Part shown: in pieces, positions 9,668-18,688 of the stretch
Numbering within the stretch: the first letter of the stretch is position 1
How the letters are laid out: each line of letters starts with the position of its first letter
NCBI GenBank assembly: GCA_030246985.1
Contig: CP107246.1
Coordinates: 186,001 to 250,000, forward strand
Source of the DNA: Candidatus Nitricoxidivorans perseverans
GTDB lineage: Bacteria > Pseudomonadota > Gammaproteobacteria > Burkholderiales > Rhodocyclaceae
Direction: 5' to 3'
DNA: 64,000 bases
Translations under genes and position numbers: made by a program
Notes under the pieces: model-generated
The model's input: only the letters and a program-made list of their open reading frames with translations
What the model was told of the DNA's origin: nothing
The model's database searches: none

Positions 9668-12236
9668 GTAGGGCCTTCAGCTCGGTGAGGCCTTTTAGGT
9701 CAAACTCGTTCGCATCCAGTTCCTCAATCATGCCCGCCAGCTCGGCTTCGGTTTTATGAATCTCGCGGGCGTTGTCGGCGTAAGTGACTTGATACTTTTG
9801 CACGAAGGCATCTAGCTTGCGGGTCAGGCTATCGATCTGCTGATCTGGCAGGCTGTGGAGCTCATCACAGAAGGGGCTGATCCACTTGCGTTCGAGGAGT
9901 TCGTGCACCTGCGCGTCACTCAGGCCTTCAATTGTTTTCTTGGTCTTGAGGTGGAGGGCTGCGGCCTCTTGTTTGATTGCCGCTTTCAGAGCTTTCTCTT
10001 TGGCGAGCAAGGCGGCGGCCTGGATGATCTTGGCCTCGTAGGATTCGGGATCGAATTCACCTGATTTCTTCGCCTCGGCGAGCAGGAGCTTCGCCTCTTT
10101 GGCGACGGCGACAATGACGAACTTGTCGCCCGCGTCGTTGACGGTGTCGTTGGCTTTTTCTTCTTCGCTGAGGCTCTCCAAGGTTTCCTCAAGGAAGGCG
10201 GTGATTTCGCTGAGGCGGGTTTCTTTTTCGCGCAGCGCGTCCAGCTCCTTCTTGTGATGCATCATCTGCACCAGCTCGAAGGGCATTATTCGACCTTTCC
10301 AGCCATCTTGTACCTCAACTTCTTTGCCATCCTTCTTTTTGGTGACGAAATTGGGGTCAACGACACGGGAGGCATCGAAGCCCTCGGTCTGGAGGATTTC
10401 CAAATCGATGGCGATGAGTTGCCAGTGATCGTCGAGGACTTGGTAGGCGTGGTATTTGTCGATGAGTGGCAGCGGGGCGAGGCGGGCAAACAGCGCTTCG
10501 CTGATGAGTGCCTCCTGCCGGGGGATTTGGAGGGTGAGCATCTGCTCCAGAAGAGCACGGCGTAGCCAGGGATTGAAATCGGCAAAGGCGGCGGTGAATG
10601 TTTTGCTGTATTTCTTTACCTCGGGATGTTCGCGGGTGGCCGGGGTGAGGTCTTCCACCTTTGGTGAAACGTAGGGCGTGCCATTGTCGGTAAACAGTGC
10701 GGCGCGCAGGCCGGGAAAAGCTTTCCAGAAATCCGCCAGGGCGTCCAGCTCGCTCAGGGGGATGCCGCCAAACATAGAGGCGTAGATATCCCAGCTTTCG
10801 TCGAGCTCGGAGGAGTCCACATAGCGCGGGATGTTGAGGTTGTAGTCATTGGCCTGAAGTTCGGTCTTGGGGACGAGACGGCTGTAGCGCGGCAAGGTGA
10901 CGCGCCCGATCACGGTATCGGCAATTTTCTTGATGTCGGAGGCGCGGAGTTTGTTGCTTTTCCCCTCTTTGGCGAAGCCCTTGGAGGCATCCACGAAAAG
11001 AACATCGCTGCTCTCGCGCCTCTGCCGGAGCACAAGAATGATGGTGGGGATGCCGGTGCCGAAGAAGATATTGGGCGGCAGGCCGATGATAGTTTCGAGG
11101 TGATCGTTCTCGATGAGGTTTTTGCGGATCGCGCCTTCCTCTCCGCCCCGGAACAAGACACCGTGGGGCAAGACGATGGCCATGATGCCGCCCGGCTTGA
11201 GGTGGTAAAGGTCGTGCAGCAGAAATGCGTAGTCGGCCTTGGACTTCGGCGCGAGGCCAAAGCGGGCGTAGCGGGGATCGCTGTCTTTGTGCTGAGGGTC
11301 CCACTTTTGCGAGTAGGGCGGATTGGAGACGACGGCGTCGAGGTACAGCGGGTTGTAGGTATTGATCGGGTCTTGATCGTCGAAGTACGGCCAATCGTCT
11401 TCCAGGGTGTCGGCGTTGCGGGTAACGATATTGCTGGGAAGGATGCCGCGCATGACGAGGTTCATGCGCGTGAGGTTGTAGGTGTTTTCCTTCAGCTCTT
11501 GGGCGTAGTACTTGATGTTGCCCTTGTCAGCCATGTGCTTGGCGATGGACTGACCGATGTTGAGCAGAAGCGATCCGGAGCCGCTGGTGGAGTCGTAGAT
11601 CTGGATGGTCTCGCGGTCCTTCAGATGGTCCGCGATGATTTCAGACATGAGCACGGAGACCTCATGCGGCGTATAAAACTCGCCCGCCTTTTTGCCCGCA
11701 TTGGCAGCAAACATTCCGATAAGGTATTCATAGATGAATCCGAGAACATCGTAGCCCTGCCTACCATCCATGGGAATATCTTTGATGAGCTGGATGAGTT
11801 CACTGATGGCCTTGGTTTGCTTCGCGGCAGTATCCCCGAGCTTGCTCAAGCCGGTTTCAAGGGTTTTGAAAATCCCCTCGAAAAGTCGCTTGTGGTTCGG
11901 GTGGATGAGGCGGCTGAAGGCAGAGAGGGCATCCCGCACATTCGAGACATCGAAGTCGCCCTTGTGCTCAATCCAGGTGGAAAATAGATGCTGGTAGGCA
12001 ATGAAGTAGCCAATATTGCCTTTGATGTGGTCAACGGTTTCCGAGTCCTCTTCCGATAGGGTGCGGATCTCTTCGTCGCTGAAGTCCTCGTCCTTTGCGA
12101 AGCGCACTAGTTTGTCGGAGAGAAATTTGTAGAAGATGAACCCAAGGATGTAGTCCTTGTATTCGTTGGCCTCGATTTTGGAGCGCATCTGGTTGGCCGA
12201 TTCCCAGATTTTGGCGGCGAGTTGTTGCTTGTTCAT
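9654..12236 (-). CDS. hsdM: Type I restriction-modification DNA methyltransferase subunit M (long form)
   Basis: An 860-residue N6-adenine methyltransferase subunit. The N-terminal helical HsdM domain (residues ~1-150) is followed by the catalytic domain with the SAM motif DSTSGSGSLLL (~217-227) and the catalytic NPPY in VVSNPPYSQKW (~308). It modifies host DNA and forms the core complex with HsdS. It is much longer than the ~500-residue classical HsdM: about 350 extra C-terminal residues include a Lys/Glu-rich, probably coiled-coil region, which is known in a subset of HsdM proteins. It is the first gene of the operon, starting at ATG 12236. Confidence 0.95.
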   Translation of the reverse strand: MNKQQLAAKIWESANQMRSKIEANEYKDYILGFIFYKFLSDKLVRFAKDEDFSDEEIRTLSEEDSETVDHIKGNIGYFIAYQHLFSTWIEHKGDFDVSNVRDALSAFSRLIHPNHKRLFEGIFKTLETGLSKLGDTAAKQTKAISELIQLIKDIPMDGRQGYDVLGFIYEYLIGMFAANAGKKAGEFYTPHEVSVLMSEIIADHLKDRETIQIYDSTSGSGSLLLNIGQSIAKHMADKGNIKYYAQELKENTYNLTRMNLVMRGILPSNIVTRNADTLEDDWPYFDDQDPINTYNPLYLDAVVSNPPYSQKWDPQHKDSDPRYARFGLAPKSKADYAFLLHDLYHLKPGGIMAIVLPHGVLFRGGEEGAIRKNLIENDHLETIIGLPPNIFFGTGIPTIILVLRQRRESSDVLFVDASKGFAKEGKSNKLRASDIKKIADTVIGRVTLPRYSRLVPKTELQANDYNLNIPRYVDSSELDESWDIYASMFGGIPLSELDALADFWKAFPGLRAALFTDNGTPYVSPKVEDLTPATREHPEVKKYSKTFTAAFADFNPWLRRALLEQMLTLQIPRQEALISEALFARLAPLPLIDKYHAYQVLDDHWQLIAIDLEILQTEGFDASRVVDPNFVTKKKDGKEVEVQDGWKGRIMPFELVQMMHHKKELDALREKETRLSEITAFLEETLESLSEEEKANDTVNDAGDKFVIVAVAKEAKLLLAEAKKSGEFDPESYEAKIIQAAALLAKEKALKAAIKQEAAALHLKTKKTIEGLSDAQVHELLERKWISPFCDELHSLPDQQIDSLTRKLDAFVQKYQVTYADNAREIHKTEAELAGMIEELDANEFDLKGLTELKALLAGN

Positions 12237-12744
12237 GGGTGGTTTTTAGTTTTTTGATCCTGCGGATTGGATGAGATTCGCAGCCGCAGGCGGGAGCGTA
12301 GACGCGACGGGTAGGAATTTCAACCAAATATATCGAAGTATCGCACCCAAAATGTGCCCACGAAAGCCGACACTCACACAGCCCCCAAACTAGTTAGACA
12401 GGAATCCCCACAGATGCCAGCATGCACAGGTGTGGTTGCCCAAAGACAGCCGTCACTTTTGATTGTGGTTCGAATCCCCACCGAATCTCCACCGAACCTA
12501 GCACATTCGCCCAAACTCGGCCAACACCGCCCCGAAACACACCGCCCCGAAACCCGGACCAAAGGGACGCTTGATAACCCAGACCGAGGTTACGAAGTCC
12601 GGAGGTAGAAACGAAACTCCCTCAGAGCGACGGATTCGGCGGGGTAGTCGTTCAGTCAGAGAGTGGTTTAGCCAGAAACTCTGGCGGGATGAGAGGGGTT
12701 CGAATGGTCAGTCGTATTTCCGATAATCAGTCTGGTTCATTTTG
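12237..12744. other. Intergenic region between divergent hsdM and the trfA-like gene
   Basis: About 500 bases with no convincing gene. It should contain the hsd promoter reading left. Other than a 15-bp tandem repeat (listed separately) and the activator box at its right end, I see no clear signal. The stretch is rich in short CCGAA/CACCGAA-like repeats around 12478-12555. Confidence 0.5.
12524..12553. repeat. Two-copy 15-bp tandem repeat
   Basis: The sequence ACACCGCCCCGAAAC occurs twice head to tail (12524-12538 and 12539-12553). It lies upstream of both hsdM and the trfA-like gene. No function is evident; it could be a slipped-strand duplication or a small protein-binding pair. Confidence 0.7.
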
Positions 12745-12802
12745 AAAAGCATCGCCAATGAATGCTTTTCCAACCTAAATTCGAAGTTTCGTCCGCTATA
12801 AG
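12745..12802 (+). promoter_or_regulatory. Predicted activator box and promoter of the trfA-like gene
   Basis: Perfect inverted repeat AAAAGCAT (12745-12752), nine bases, ATGCTTTT (12762-12769). A -10-like TATAAG lies at 12797-12802, 27 bases after the box. The start codon of the next gene is at 12809, so the predicted transcript starts at or next to the ATG. The same arrangement precedes three other operons in this window (19673, 27037, 55362). By analogy with SXT/R391, where SetC/SetD (FlhC/FlhD homologues) activate transfer, the flhDC-like pair at 54573-55312 is the likely activator. Confidence 0.75.
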
Positions 12803-12808
12803 TTACGG

Positions 12809-13738
12809 ATGAGTGATTCCTCACCGCAACTCGATATCCCTTTCGAGCAAACTGAGCCAAGCACGAGCATCGGGGTAACGCAAACCCTGGATCGTATGCG
12901 GCAACGCCGAGAACAGAGTGCGATTGCCGCTGGCCTGCCTGATTGGCCCGAAAACAAGCGAGGCCTTCCCAACGGCGCGCTAAGGTCGGCGCTTTTTGGA
13001 ATATCCCCCAAAGAGCGGCGATCCTATGCATTCGAGCGGCACGTTGCTTCCATCGATGGCGTCGAAGTGTTTATCACTCGCGGCCCGAATCTCATGCAGC
13101 ATCATCTGGATGTGTGGGAGCAATGTCTGAAACTGGGCAAGGATCAAGGTACCGGTCGGCGGATTGAATTCACGGCCTACGCATTCCTGAAATCCATTGG
13201 TCGCAACACCGGAAAAAGCGACAACGAATGGCTGAAAAACGCTCTCTACGACCTGGCAGCGTGCGTGGTCCGCATCTCGGATGGATCCAAGACCTATTTT
13301 GGCCCATTGATCCATGGCGGAACGCGGGATGAACTGACTGGGCGCTACGTCATCGAGATCAACCCCAAGATCGCGTTGCTTTATGGATCTGGCCAATGGA
13401 CGCAACTTGACTACGTCCAGCGCGAGCAGCTTCGGCGTCATCCCTTGGCTCAGTGGCTGCATGCGTTTTACTCCACTCACGCATCCCCCTATCGATACCG
13501 TGTTGAAACGATCAGACGCCTTTGCGGAGCTGACGTCGAGGGGGAGCTGAAGAAGTTTCGTCAGGTTCTGCGGCGCGCACTTGAGCGCCTCGATGTGGCG
13601 ACAGGTTGGCACTGGCGAATCGATGAAAGTGACTGTGTTGTTCTGCATAAGCAGCCGCCAAGCAATGGCGAACGCGGGATAGTGGGTACGGTGTCTGAGC
13701 GTGTTTTATCCACAGAAGCGTCTAAGGCCACGGGATAG
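12809..13738 (+). CDS. TrfA-like plasmid replication initiator
   Basis: A 309-residue protein resembling the TrfA family of iteron-binding initiators: the segment GLPNGALRSALFG near residue 48 and the winged-helix-like C-terminal half (QREQLRRHPLAQWLHAFYST through KKFRQVLRRALERLD) are typical. It would bind the iterons directly after the gene, open the origin and load replicative helicase with DnaA. ATG 12809 has no Shine-Dalgarno sequence and sits only six bases after the predicted -10 box, suggesting a leaderless message. It gives the element a plasmid-like replication function, presumably used by the excised circle. It is followed by the origin and then the Wadjet-like genes. Confidence 0.85.
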   Translation: MSDSSPQLDIPFEQTEPSTSIGVTQTLDRMRQRREQSAIAAGLPDWPENKRGLPNGALRSALFGISPKERRSYAFERHVASIDGVEVFITRGPNLMQHHLDVWEQCLKLGKDQGTGRRIEFTAYAFLKSIGRNTGKSDNEWLKNALYDLAACVVRISDGSKTYFGPLIHGGTRDELTGRYVIEINPKIALLYGSGQWTQLDYVQREQLRRHPLAQWLHAFYSTHASPYRYRVETIRRLCGADVEGELKKFRQVLRRALERLDVATGWHWRIDESDCVVLHKQPPSNGERGIVGTVSERVLSTEASKATG

Positions 13739-13885
13739 CAGGTGCCAATGCGACCGAAGTCGCGGGATAGCGGGTGCTACATAGCCAAGATTGAGCGGGA
13801 TAGTGGGTTCCGGGTATCGGGATAGGGGGTTCCAAAATGACGGGATAGCGGGTACTGAAATGTCGGGATAGTGGGTGCCAAAAAT
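13675..13885 (+). repeat. oriV: Seven iterons of a plasmid-type replication origin
   Basis: Seven same-orientation copies of a core CGGGATAGNGGGTNCC begin at 13675, 13731, 13763, 13796, 13818, 13841 and 13864. The first lies inside the 3' end of the trfA-like gene. The last four are spaced 22-23 bases apart, i.e. on the same face of the helix; the earlier ones are 32-56 apart. Iterons placed next to the initiator gene are the classic layout for TrfA/RepA-type origins. The array is followed by an AT-rich tract and preceded by a DnaA box. Confidence 0.9.
13706..13714 (+). promoter_or_regulatory. DnaA box
   Basis: TTATCCACA, an exact consensus DnaA-binding nonamer, lies between the first and second iterons at the very end of the trfA-like gene. 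This position, next to iterons and within 250 bases of an AT-rich tract, supports a DnaA-assisted origin. Confidence 0.8.
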
Positions 13886-13948
13886 CGTCAGCGAAACTGG
13901 CTCAATCGCAGTCCTGGCAATGGAATCCACAATTCACGGGAAACCGCA

Positions 13949-13980
13949 TAATCTTCTTTTAATCTTTTCTTTAATAAAAC
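13949..13980. other. AT-rich tract, probable DNA unwinding element
   Basis: A run of about 32 bases almost lacking G and C, with the short repeat AATCTT(T/C)TT appearing twice, lies 63 bases beyond the last iteron. In iteron origins the strand-opening region has exactly this composition and position. The call is by position and composition only. Confidence 0.6.
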
Positions 13981-14128
13981 AACGACGGTCGCCCACAAAC
14001 TCACGCATCAGTTCCATAAGGCGCCACCGCACGGAAAGCATGGACGGTGGTCATTCGGGCCGCGCTGGCCGGATGGTTACGTCCATTTACCTTGGTTCAT
14101 CCCTTTTTTCCGAGAATCAAAGCGTAGC

Positions 14129-14158
14129 AAAGGCTCATCCAGTGAGCCTTTTCTCATT
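14129..14158 (+). terminator. Rho-independent terminator
   Basis: Nine-base stem AAAGGCTCA / TGAGCCTTT with the loop TCCAG, followed by a T-rich tail (TCTCATTT). It lies after the origin and 64 bases before jetA, so it should isolate the Wadjet-like operon from trfA-like transcription. Confidence 0.8.
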
Positions 14159-14221
14159 TATGCTGGGCCATTCAATTACGGCATTTCGGTTTAGCCGAAC
14201 CAATCCAGATAGAATTTTGTC

Positions 14222-15445
14222 ATGAGCACCAACCCGCAACGAACACTTGCTCTTGCAGCTGACTACTATGGCCTGCTGTCTGATCTTGCGTCGCGTGGGG
14301 ACTCGGTTAGCGTTGGCGATCTACGGTCGCTTCTTAACAAGCACCATCCGGACGACGTGCGACCACCGGAGAAGGTAGCAGAGCTTCTGGAGCAGTATGG
14401 ACTTTTTGAGAAGCATGCTGATTCGGAGATGTCATGGGAAGTTCCCTACGTTATTGGAGAATTTCTGCGGCACCTGTCGATGCGACAGCGACTCTCTGCA
14501 CCAGGCCTACTTGGGCCGATCATCGAAGAAGTGGTCCGGCTAACCGAGGGACTGCGGGTCGCATTCGAGGCCGGTGACATAGATCAAGTACGACTATCCA
14601 GCAATAGCATCAAGCAGGCTCTTGACGCCGCGCGCGGGCTTTCGCGCAATAACGCCCAAGCGATCGTGAACGAGGTCATGCGCATCAAGACCAGGGAGGA
14701 TCATCGAACGCTCCGTGAACGCTATCTGTTTATCACCCATCTGCACGAGAAGCACTTGACACCGCTGGGAGCGATGGTTGATGTTGGCGGCGAAATGGAG
14801 CGCAGGGCGAACGAATTGATCGCTGTTGCACGTCAAGGGCGTGCTTTGATGCCAGATGACCCGTTTGTGCCGGAACTGACATCCAAGATCATCGCCGCAG
14901 TTCGTAGGCTAAAGGACGATGCATGGATGGATTTCCACTCGTCACTGCGGGAGGTTACGCCGCTGTTCCGACAGGTTCGTCGCGACCACATGCTGGCGGT
15001 CGCCATCAGCCGGCAACTCGACCGCGTGGCGCGCGAGGGTTCGAAGGCGTTGGACGATGTGGTAGCCAGGTTACCGATTGCACGATGGCGGGCCGACAAC
15101 ATCTTTAATACCTATTCCCTTGAAGACTATCTGGCCGGAGTCGCAAACTACGTGGCCAACCCGGACCCCGGCCCGCTGGGTTCCTTGGGCGACAGTGAGA
15201 CCCCACTTGTTCTTGATACCAATGAGGTGATCGAGAAACTGCTTGCTGCCGGTAATCAGGGCGATTTGCTGGCGTGGATCGTTCGGACCTTCAACGCCTA
15301 TCCAGACCAGCAGTTGCTGCAGGTCTTTCACAGCATTTCCGATTCTCCTGATTTTCTGTGCGTGCATGGTGACAGTCCGGCACAGGCAGAAACATCCGAT
15401 GCTTTCTATACCTATTACCCAATGAATACCATTGTCAATGCTTGA
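14222..15445 (+). CDS. jetA: Wadjet/Mks-like kleisin subunit JetA (MksF-like)
   Basis: A 407-residue helical protein, first gene of a four-gene operon whose order and partner types match Wadjet (JetABCD, also called MksBEFG or EptABCD), an SMC-like complex that recognises and cuts closed circular plasmids. The N-terminal region (SLLNKHHPDDVRPPEKVAEL) looks like a winged helix, the middle is long helices (LREVTPLFRQVRRDHMLAVA), as in MukF-type kleisins, and the C-terminus is shorter and less conserved. Assignment rests on context with the clear SMC and TOPRIM genes downstream. I do not assign a Wadjet subtype. Confidence 0.8.
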   Translation: MSTNPQRTLALAADYYGLLSDLASRGDSVSVGDLRSLLNKHHPDDVRPPEKVAELLEQYGLFEKHADSEMSWEVPYVIGEFLRHLSMRQRLSAPGLLGPIIEEVVRLTEGLRVAFEAGDIDQVRLSSNSIKQALDAARGLSRNNAQAIVNEVMRIKTREDHRTLRERYLFITHLHEKHLTPLGAMVDVGGEMERRANELIAVARQGRALMPDDPFVPELTSKIIAAVRRLKDDAWMDFHSSLREVTPLFRQVRRDHMLAVAISRQLDRVAREGSKALDDVVARLPIARWRADNIFNTYSLEDYLAGVANYVANPDPGPLGSLGDSETPLVLDTNEVIEKLLAAGNQGDLLAWIVRTFNAYPDQQLLQVFHSISDSPDFLCVHGDSPAQAETSDAFYTYYPMNTIVNA

Positions 15446-15977
15446 TCACCTCGAAAAGCTCGAAGACATATTTCGCGAACTCTCGCGCGGTAGGCACATA
15501 TCCGCTGCTGATGGCGACCTCTTTGCGGCCATTGAGAAGCACCCCACCGACTACCAAAAAGTGTTCAGGAAACTCGGATTTGACTTGGTGTGCGATGCGC
15601 GTGGCTTCTACTACTTCTTCGGCGCGCGGGCGACAGCGAACAATGTCAACCGACTGGCTCTTTTCCTCTACATCCTAATTGACTGGCTGGCAGATAACGG
15701 TGAGGGGATCACGGCTGCGTTGGCTGGAAAAAGCTTCAACATTGATCATCTGCCGCATCTGGGGAGTGAGCGGTACCGTGGCTACTTGGCGCATGTTGGT
15801 ATCGCCACACCCGGTGACATCACCGAGACGATCCGCACGATGGAAAACTTCGGATTCCTTGCTCAGGGCAGTGACGGTACATTCCGGCTGCTGCCGCCGG
15901 CATACCGAATTGTCGACGCGTGCGTAGCCGCAGGCCTCGATCCAGTGAAATCTACTGAGGAGACCGAACAATGCTGA
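15438..15977 (+). CDS. jetB: Wadjet/Mks-like accessory subunit JetB (MksE-like)
   Basis: A 179-residue small winged-helix-type protein (MLDHLEKLEDIFRELSRGRH) in the position of the MukE/MksE-like KITE subunit, which bridges the kleisin and SMC heads. Segments DYQKVFRKLGFDLV and FGARATANNVNRLALFLYIL fit the family pattern of a wHTH pair. Start ATG 15438 lies inside the end of jetA (overlap of 8 bases), and the stop overlaps the jetC start by 7 bases, so translation is coupled. An in-frame TTG at 15432 is a less likely start. Confidence 0.75.
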   Translation: MLDHLEKLEDIFRELSRGRHISAADGDLFAAIEKHPTDYQKVFRKLGFDLVCDARGFYYFFGARATANNVNRLALFLYILIDWLADNGEGITAALAGKSFNIDHLPHLGSERYRGYLAHVGIATPGDITETIRTMENFGFLAQGSDGTFRLLPPAYRIVDACVAAGLDPVKSTEETEQC

Positions 15978-18688
15978 CGCCGGGGCCAAAGCGCGTCATC
16001 CTGATTCGTGCCGGACGCTACGACTATGCGGAAGTCGTGCTCGGTCAGTCCATGCACCTTGTTGGGCAGAACAACGCCGGCAAGACATCCCTTATTGCCA
16101 CCCTACAGATGCTCTATGTGGCTGGATTCAATGAGATGAGCTTCAGCCGGTCATGGGACGAGACCCGACGCTACTACTTTCGTCTCGACTCTTCGACCAT
16201 CCTGTTTGAGACAGTAACCAGCGACGGTCGCTTTGTCACCGTTGGACTGCGGGGTAGAGGCCAGCTTGGAGCCTTTCAGGTCGACCGGTTTGCCTTCGAG
16301 GGCGCCTACCGGAAGGAAGATTTTATTGACGAAGGCAATCGTGTTCGCCCGTTCGAGGAGGTGAAGAGGTGCCTCGTCGCCGACCGCTTTTTCAAGGAGC
16401 TCGAGCCGAACGAGATCCGCTCAGCGCTGGTCGGAGAACTGGGTGTCCGGCAGCTAAACATGGGCATTGTGCCGCTGCGCGACGTTGGGCGCTACAGTGA
16501 CTTCGTGTACCTCTTCAAAAATTTGCTGCGCCTTAACGATCTCAGCCAGAAGGACATCAAAGAAACGTTCTTGACCGTCTATCGACATGGCATCCGTAAC
16601 GCGATCGAGGTGGATTTGCACCGGGAGTACAACGATGCCTACAGTGGTTTGATGGTGGAGAAAGCAAAGCTGGCAAATGTTCGCCAAGTGGCCCTTATCG
16701 CCAACCATTTGAAGGCCGAGCAGGAGAAGCGCATCCGTGCCAGCCGAGATCTGCCAGCACTGTATGTGGCCGTTGTCGGGGCCAAGGCCCGGCAGATTAA
16801 GTCATTGGAGGATGGAGTTCGGGATGATGGCGAGCGCCTGAGTAAAGTTGAAGCCGAGGCGATGACGGCAGGGAGCGATCGACAGCGGTTAGAGGCTGAG
16901 AACGAAACCATCATTCTGAACGGACTGGCAATTCAGCAATGGTTTGAGCAGTACGAAGCGGATGCCACTGCACTAAAGGACTATTTGCCGGACATTGAGG
17001 AGGCTCGGCGGAAGCATCTGGAAGAGGAGATCAATGCACTGATTGCTAGTATGGTCACCGCTGGTGACCCGGTGGATATCGAGGCCCGGCTTGTTCGCTT
17101 GCGGAAGAAGCTGACTGCGACGATCGAGCAGCGCGACAAACATGCCAGGCTGCTTGGCACGCGACTGCAGGAGCGCCTTGGGCCGGACGCTATGAGTGAC
17201 CTTGGTCGTATCTTCCATCCGGAGCTGCTTCGCCTCCCGCTCGAAGAGGAAGGTGTCACGCTTACTGACGAGGGGGCGCTGGTTTCTCTACTGCGACGGA
17301 TTCACGGCAAGGTAACCGATGGCTGGTTGATGATTGACGGGGTTTCGATTCCGCTCGAGAAGGTCGCTTCACGCGAGTCCGTTAGGGTGGCTGATCTTGC
17401 GACGCTCAACCAAGAAATCATCGACTTGGAACGCGACGCGGGGAAGCTTGAACAGGATTTGGCTACTGCGACAAATATGGCTGCGGTACAAGAGAAGTGC
17501 AATACGCTGAAATCAACCCTGAAGGCTTCCGAGGAGCTATATGCACAATACCTCCGGCACTCGGCTGCGGTCAAAGAAGTTGGTGACAAGCGAAAAATGA
17601 AGGAGTCGCAGGAAAAGGCTAAGAAAAAGAACTCTGATGACCGGAAACTCCTCGAACAGCAAGGCGTCGTCCGTGAGCGCCAGAAGACGAGCATCAATCT
17701 CGAAATCAAGACGAAGAATGAGCAGTTGATGAAGTTGGGCAATCTGCGCCCGACTCCGCCGAAACCCTCCTGGCCGATGGGAACGCCAGACCCGGAGTGG
17801 TCTGTGGATGCAATTGAGCTTTTTTCGCTCTATATACAGACCTACGCGGGGTATTCACAATCCGAGGCAGAAGTCCTGCGTATCCTCAACGAGGCAGAGC
17901 TGCTGAATCCGGATGGTTTCTCTGGCGCTAGTGACGACGAGAAGATTGACGCCATCATCGAGGCTGTTGATTCGCTGGCGGAACGTGACAAGGCTTACCG
18001 TGACCATCTTGGAAATGTCATCAAGGGTATGCGGGCGACCTTCCAGCGCATGTTCGAGGCCCTAGACAGCCTTAGTGAAGCCGCCGAACGGTTCAGCCGG
18101 ACGATCGGCAACGTTTCCATTTCAAATTTGCGCGGCCTATCCGTGAAGATCGTCGAAAACACAGAGGTGACTCGGAGTTATCGCTCGGTGGTCGAAGCGG
18201 GCGCGGCTGATCTGTTCTCGTCGCTGTCAGACAGTGAAGGGGCCATCATCGCAATCCAACAGACGATTCAGCGGGCGCCGGTGTTGCGGCTGGCTGACTG
18301 GTTCGGCGTTCAGTTCGTCGTGAAAACGGCAGACGGCGTGGAGACGGTATACAACGACCTCTCAAAGATTGAATCGAACGGCACGACGATGTCCATCAAG
18401 GCGCTTGTGAACATAGTGCTGATCCAAGCGATGATGCGTGATCGCCGCCAGTTTATCTTGCCGTTCTATATCGACGAGGCTAACCAGATCGATGAGGCAA
18501 ATCTGCGCGAGATTGTTACGTTGGCCAACGAAAAGGGCTTCTGCCCGATTTTTGCTTCGACCGTTCCGGTTGCTGCGGCCGAGAGCATCTACATCGTCCG
18601 GATGACATCGGATAGTCGTGCGATCATCGATCCGAAGTCGCGCATCGAGCGGAAGGCAAAGGGACCAGTCCATGCAGACGCCGCTTGA
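15971..18688 (+). CDS. jetC: Wadjet/Mks-like SMC ATPase JetC (MksB-like)
   Basis: A 905-residue SMC-family ATPase. Walker A is GQNNAGKTS at residues 32-40, preceded by the expected strand (YAEVVLGQSMHLV). Long Lys/Glu-rich coiled coils occupy roughly residues 220-340 and 470-590. Walker B is FILPFYIDEANQID near residue 830, followed by the D-loop-like region. In Wadjet this motor extrudes DNA loops to test whether a molecule is a small circle. It is smaller than MukB. GAGGAGA precedes the ATG. The frame is intact with no missing ATPase residue. Confidence 0.88.
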   Translation: MLTPGPKRVILIRAGRYDYAEVVLGQSMHLVGQNNAGKTSLIATLQMLYVAGFNEMSFSRSWDETRRYYFRLDSSTILFETVTSDGRFVTVGLRGRGQLGAFQVDRFAFEGAYRKEDFIDEGNRVRPFEEVKRCLVADRFFKELEPNEIRSALVGELGVRQLNMGIVPLRDVGRYSDFVYLFKNLLRLNDLSQKDIKETFLTVYRHGIRNAIEVDLHREYNDAYSGLMVEKAKLANVRQVALIANHLKAEQEKRIRASRDLPALYVAVVGAKARQIKSLEDGVRDDGERLSKVEAEAMTAGSDRQRLEAENETIILNGLAIQQWFEQYEADATALKDYLPDIEEARRKHLEEEINALIASMVTAGDPVDIEARLVRLRKKLTATIEQRDKHARLLGTRLQERLGPDAMSDLGRIFHPELLRLPLEEEGVTLTDEGALVSLLRRIHGKVTDGWLMIDGVSIPLEKVASRESVRVADLATLNQEIIDLERDAGKLEQDLATATNMAAVQEKCNTLKSTLKASEELYAQYLRHSAAVKEVGDKRKMKESQEKAKKKNSDDRKLLEQQGVVRERQKTSINLEIKTKNEQLMKLGNLRPTPPKPSWPMGTPDPEWSVDAIELFSLYIQTYAGYSQSEAEVLRILNEAELLNPDGFSGASDDEKIDAIIEAVDSLAERDKAYRDHLGNVIKGMRATFQRMFEALDSLSEAAERFSRTIGNVSISNLRGLSVKIVENTEVTRSYRSVVEAGAADLFSSLSDSEGAIIAIQQTIQRAPVLRLADWFGVQFVVKTADGVETVYNDLSKIESNGTTMSIKALVNIVLIQAMMRDRRQFILPFYIDEANQIDEANLREIVTLANEKGFCPIFASTVPVAAAESIYIVRMTSDSRAIIDPKSRIERKAKGPVHADAA

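Noticed and set aside
12460-12492. A tRNA T-loop-like TTCGAAT with a following CCA suggested a tRNA fragment (attachment site).
   Set aside because: The T-stem has a mismatch, no matching acceptor or anticodon arm is present, and the region is full of short CCGAA-type repeats.
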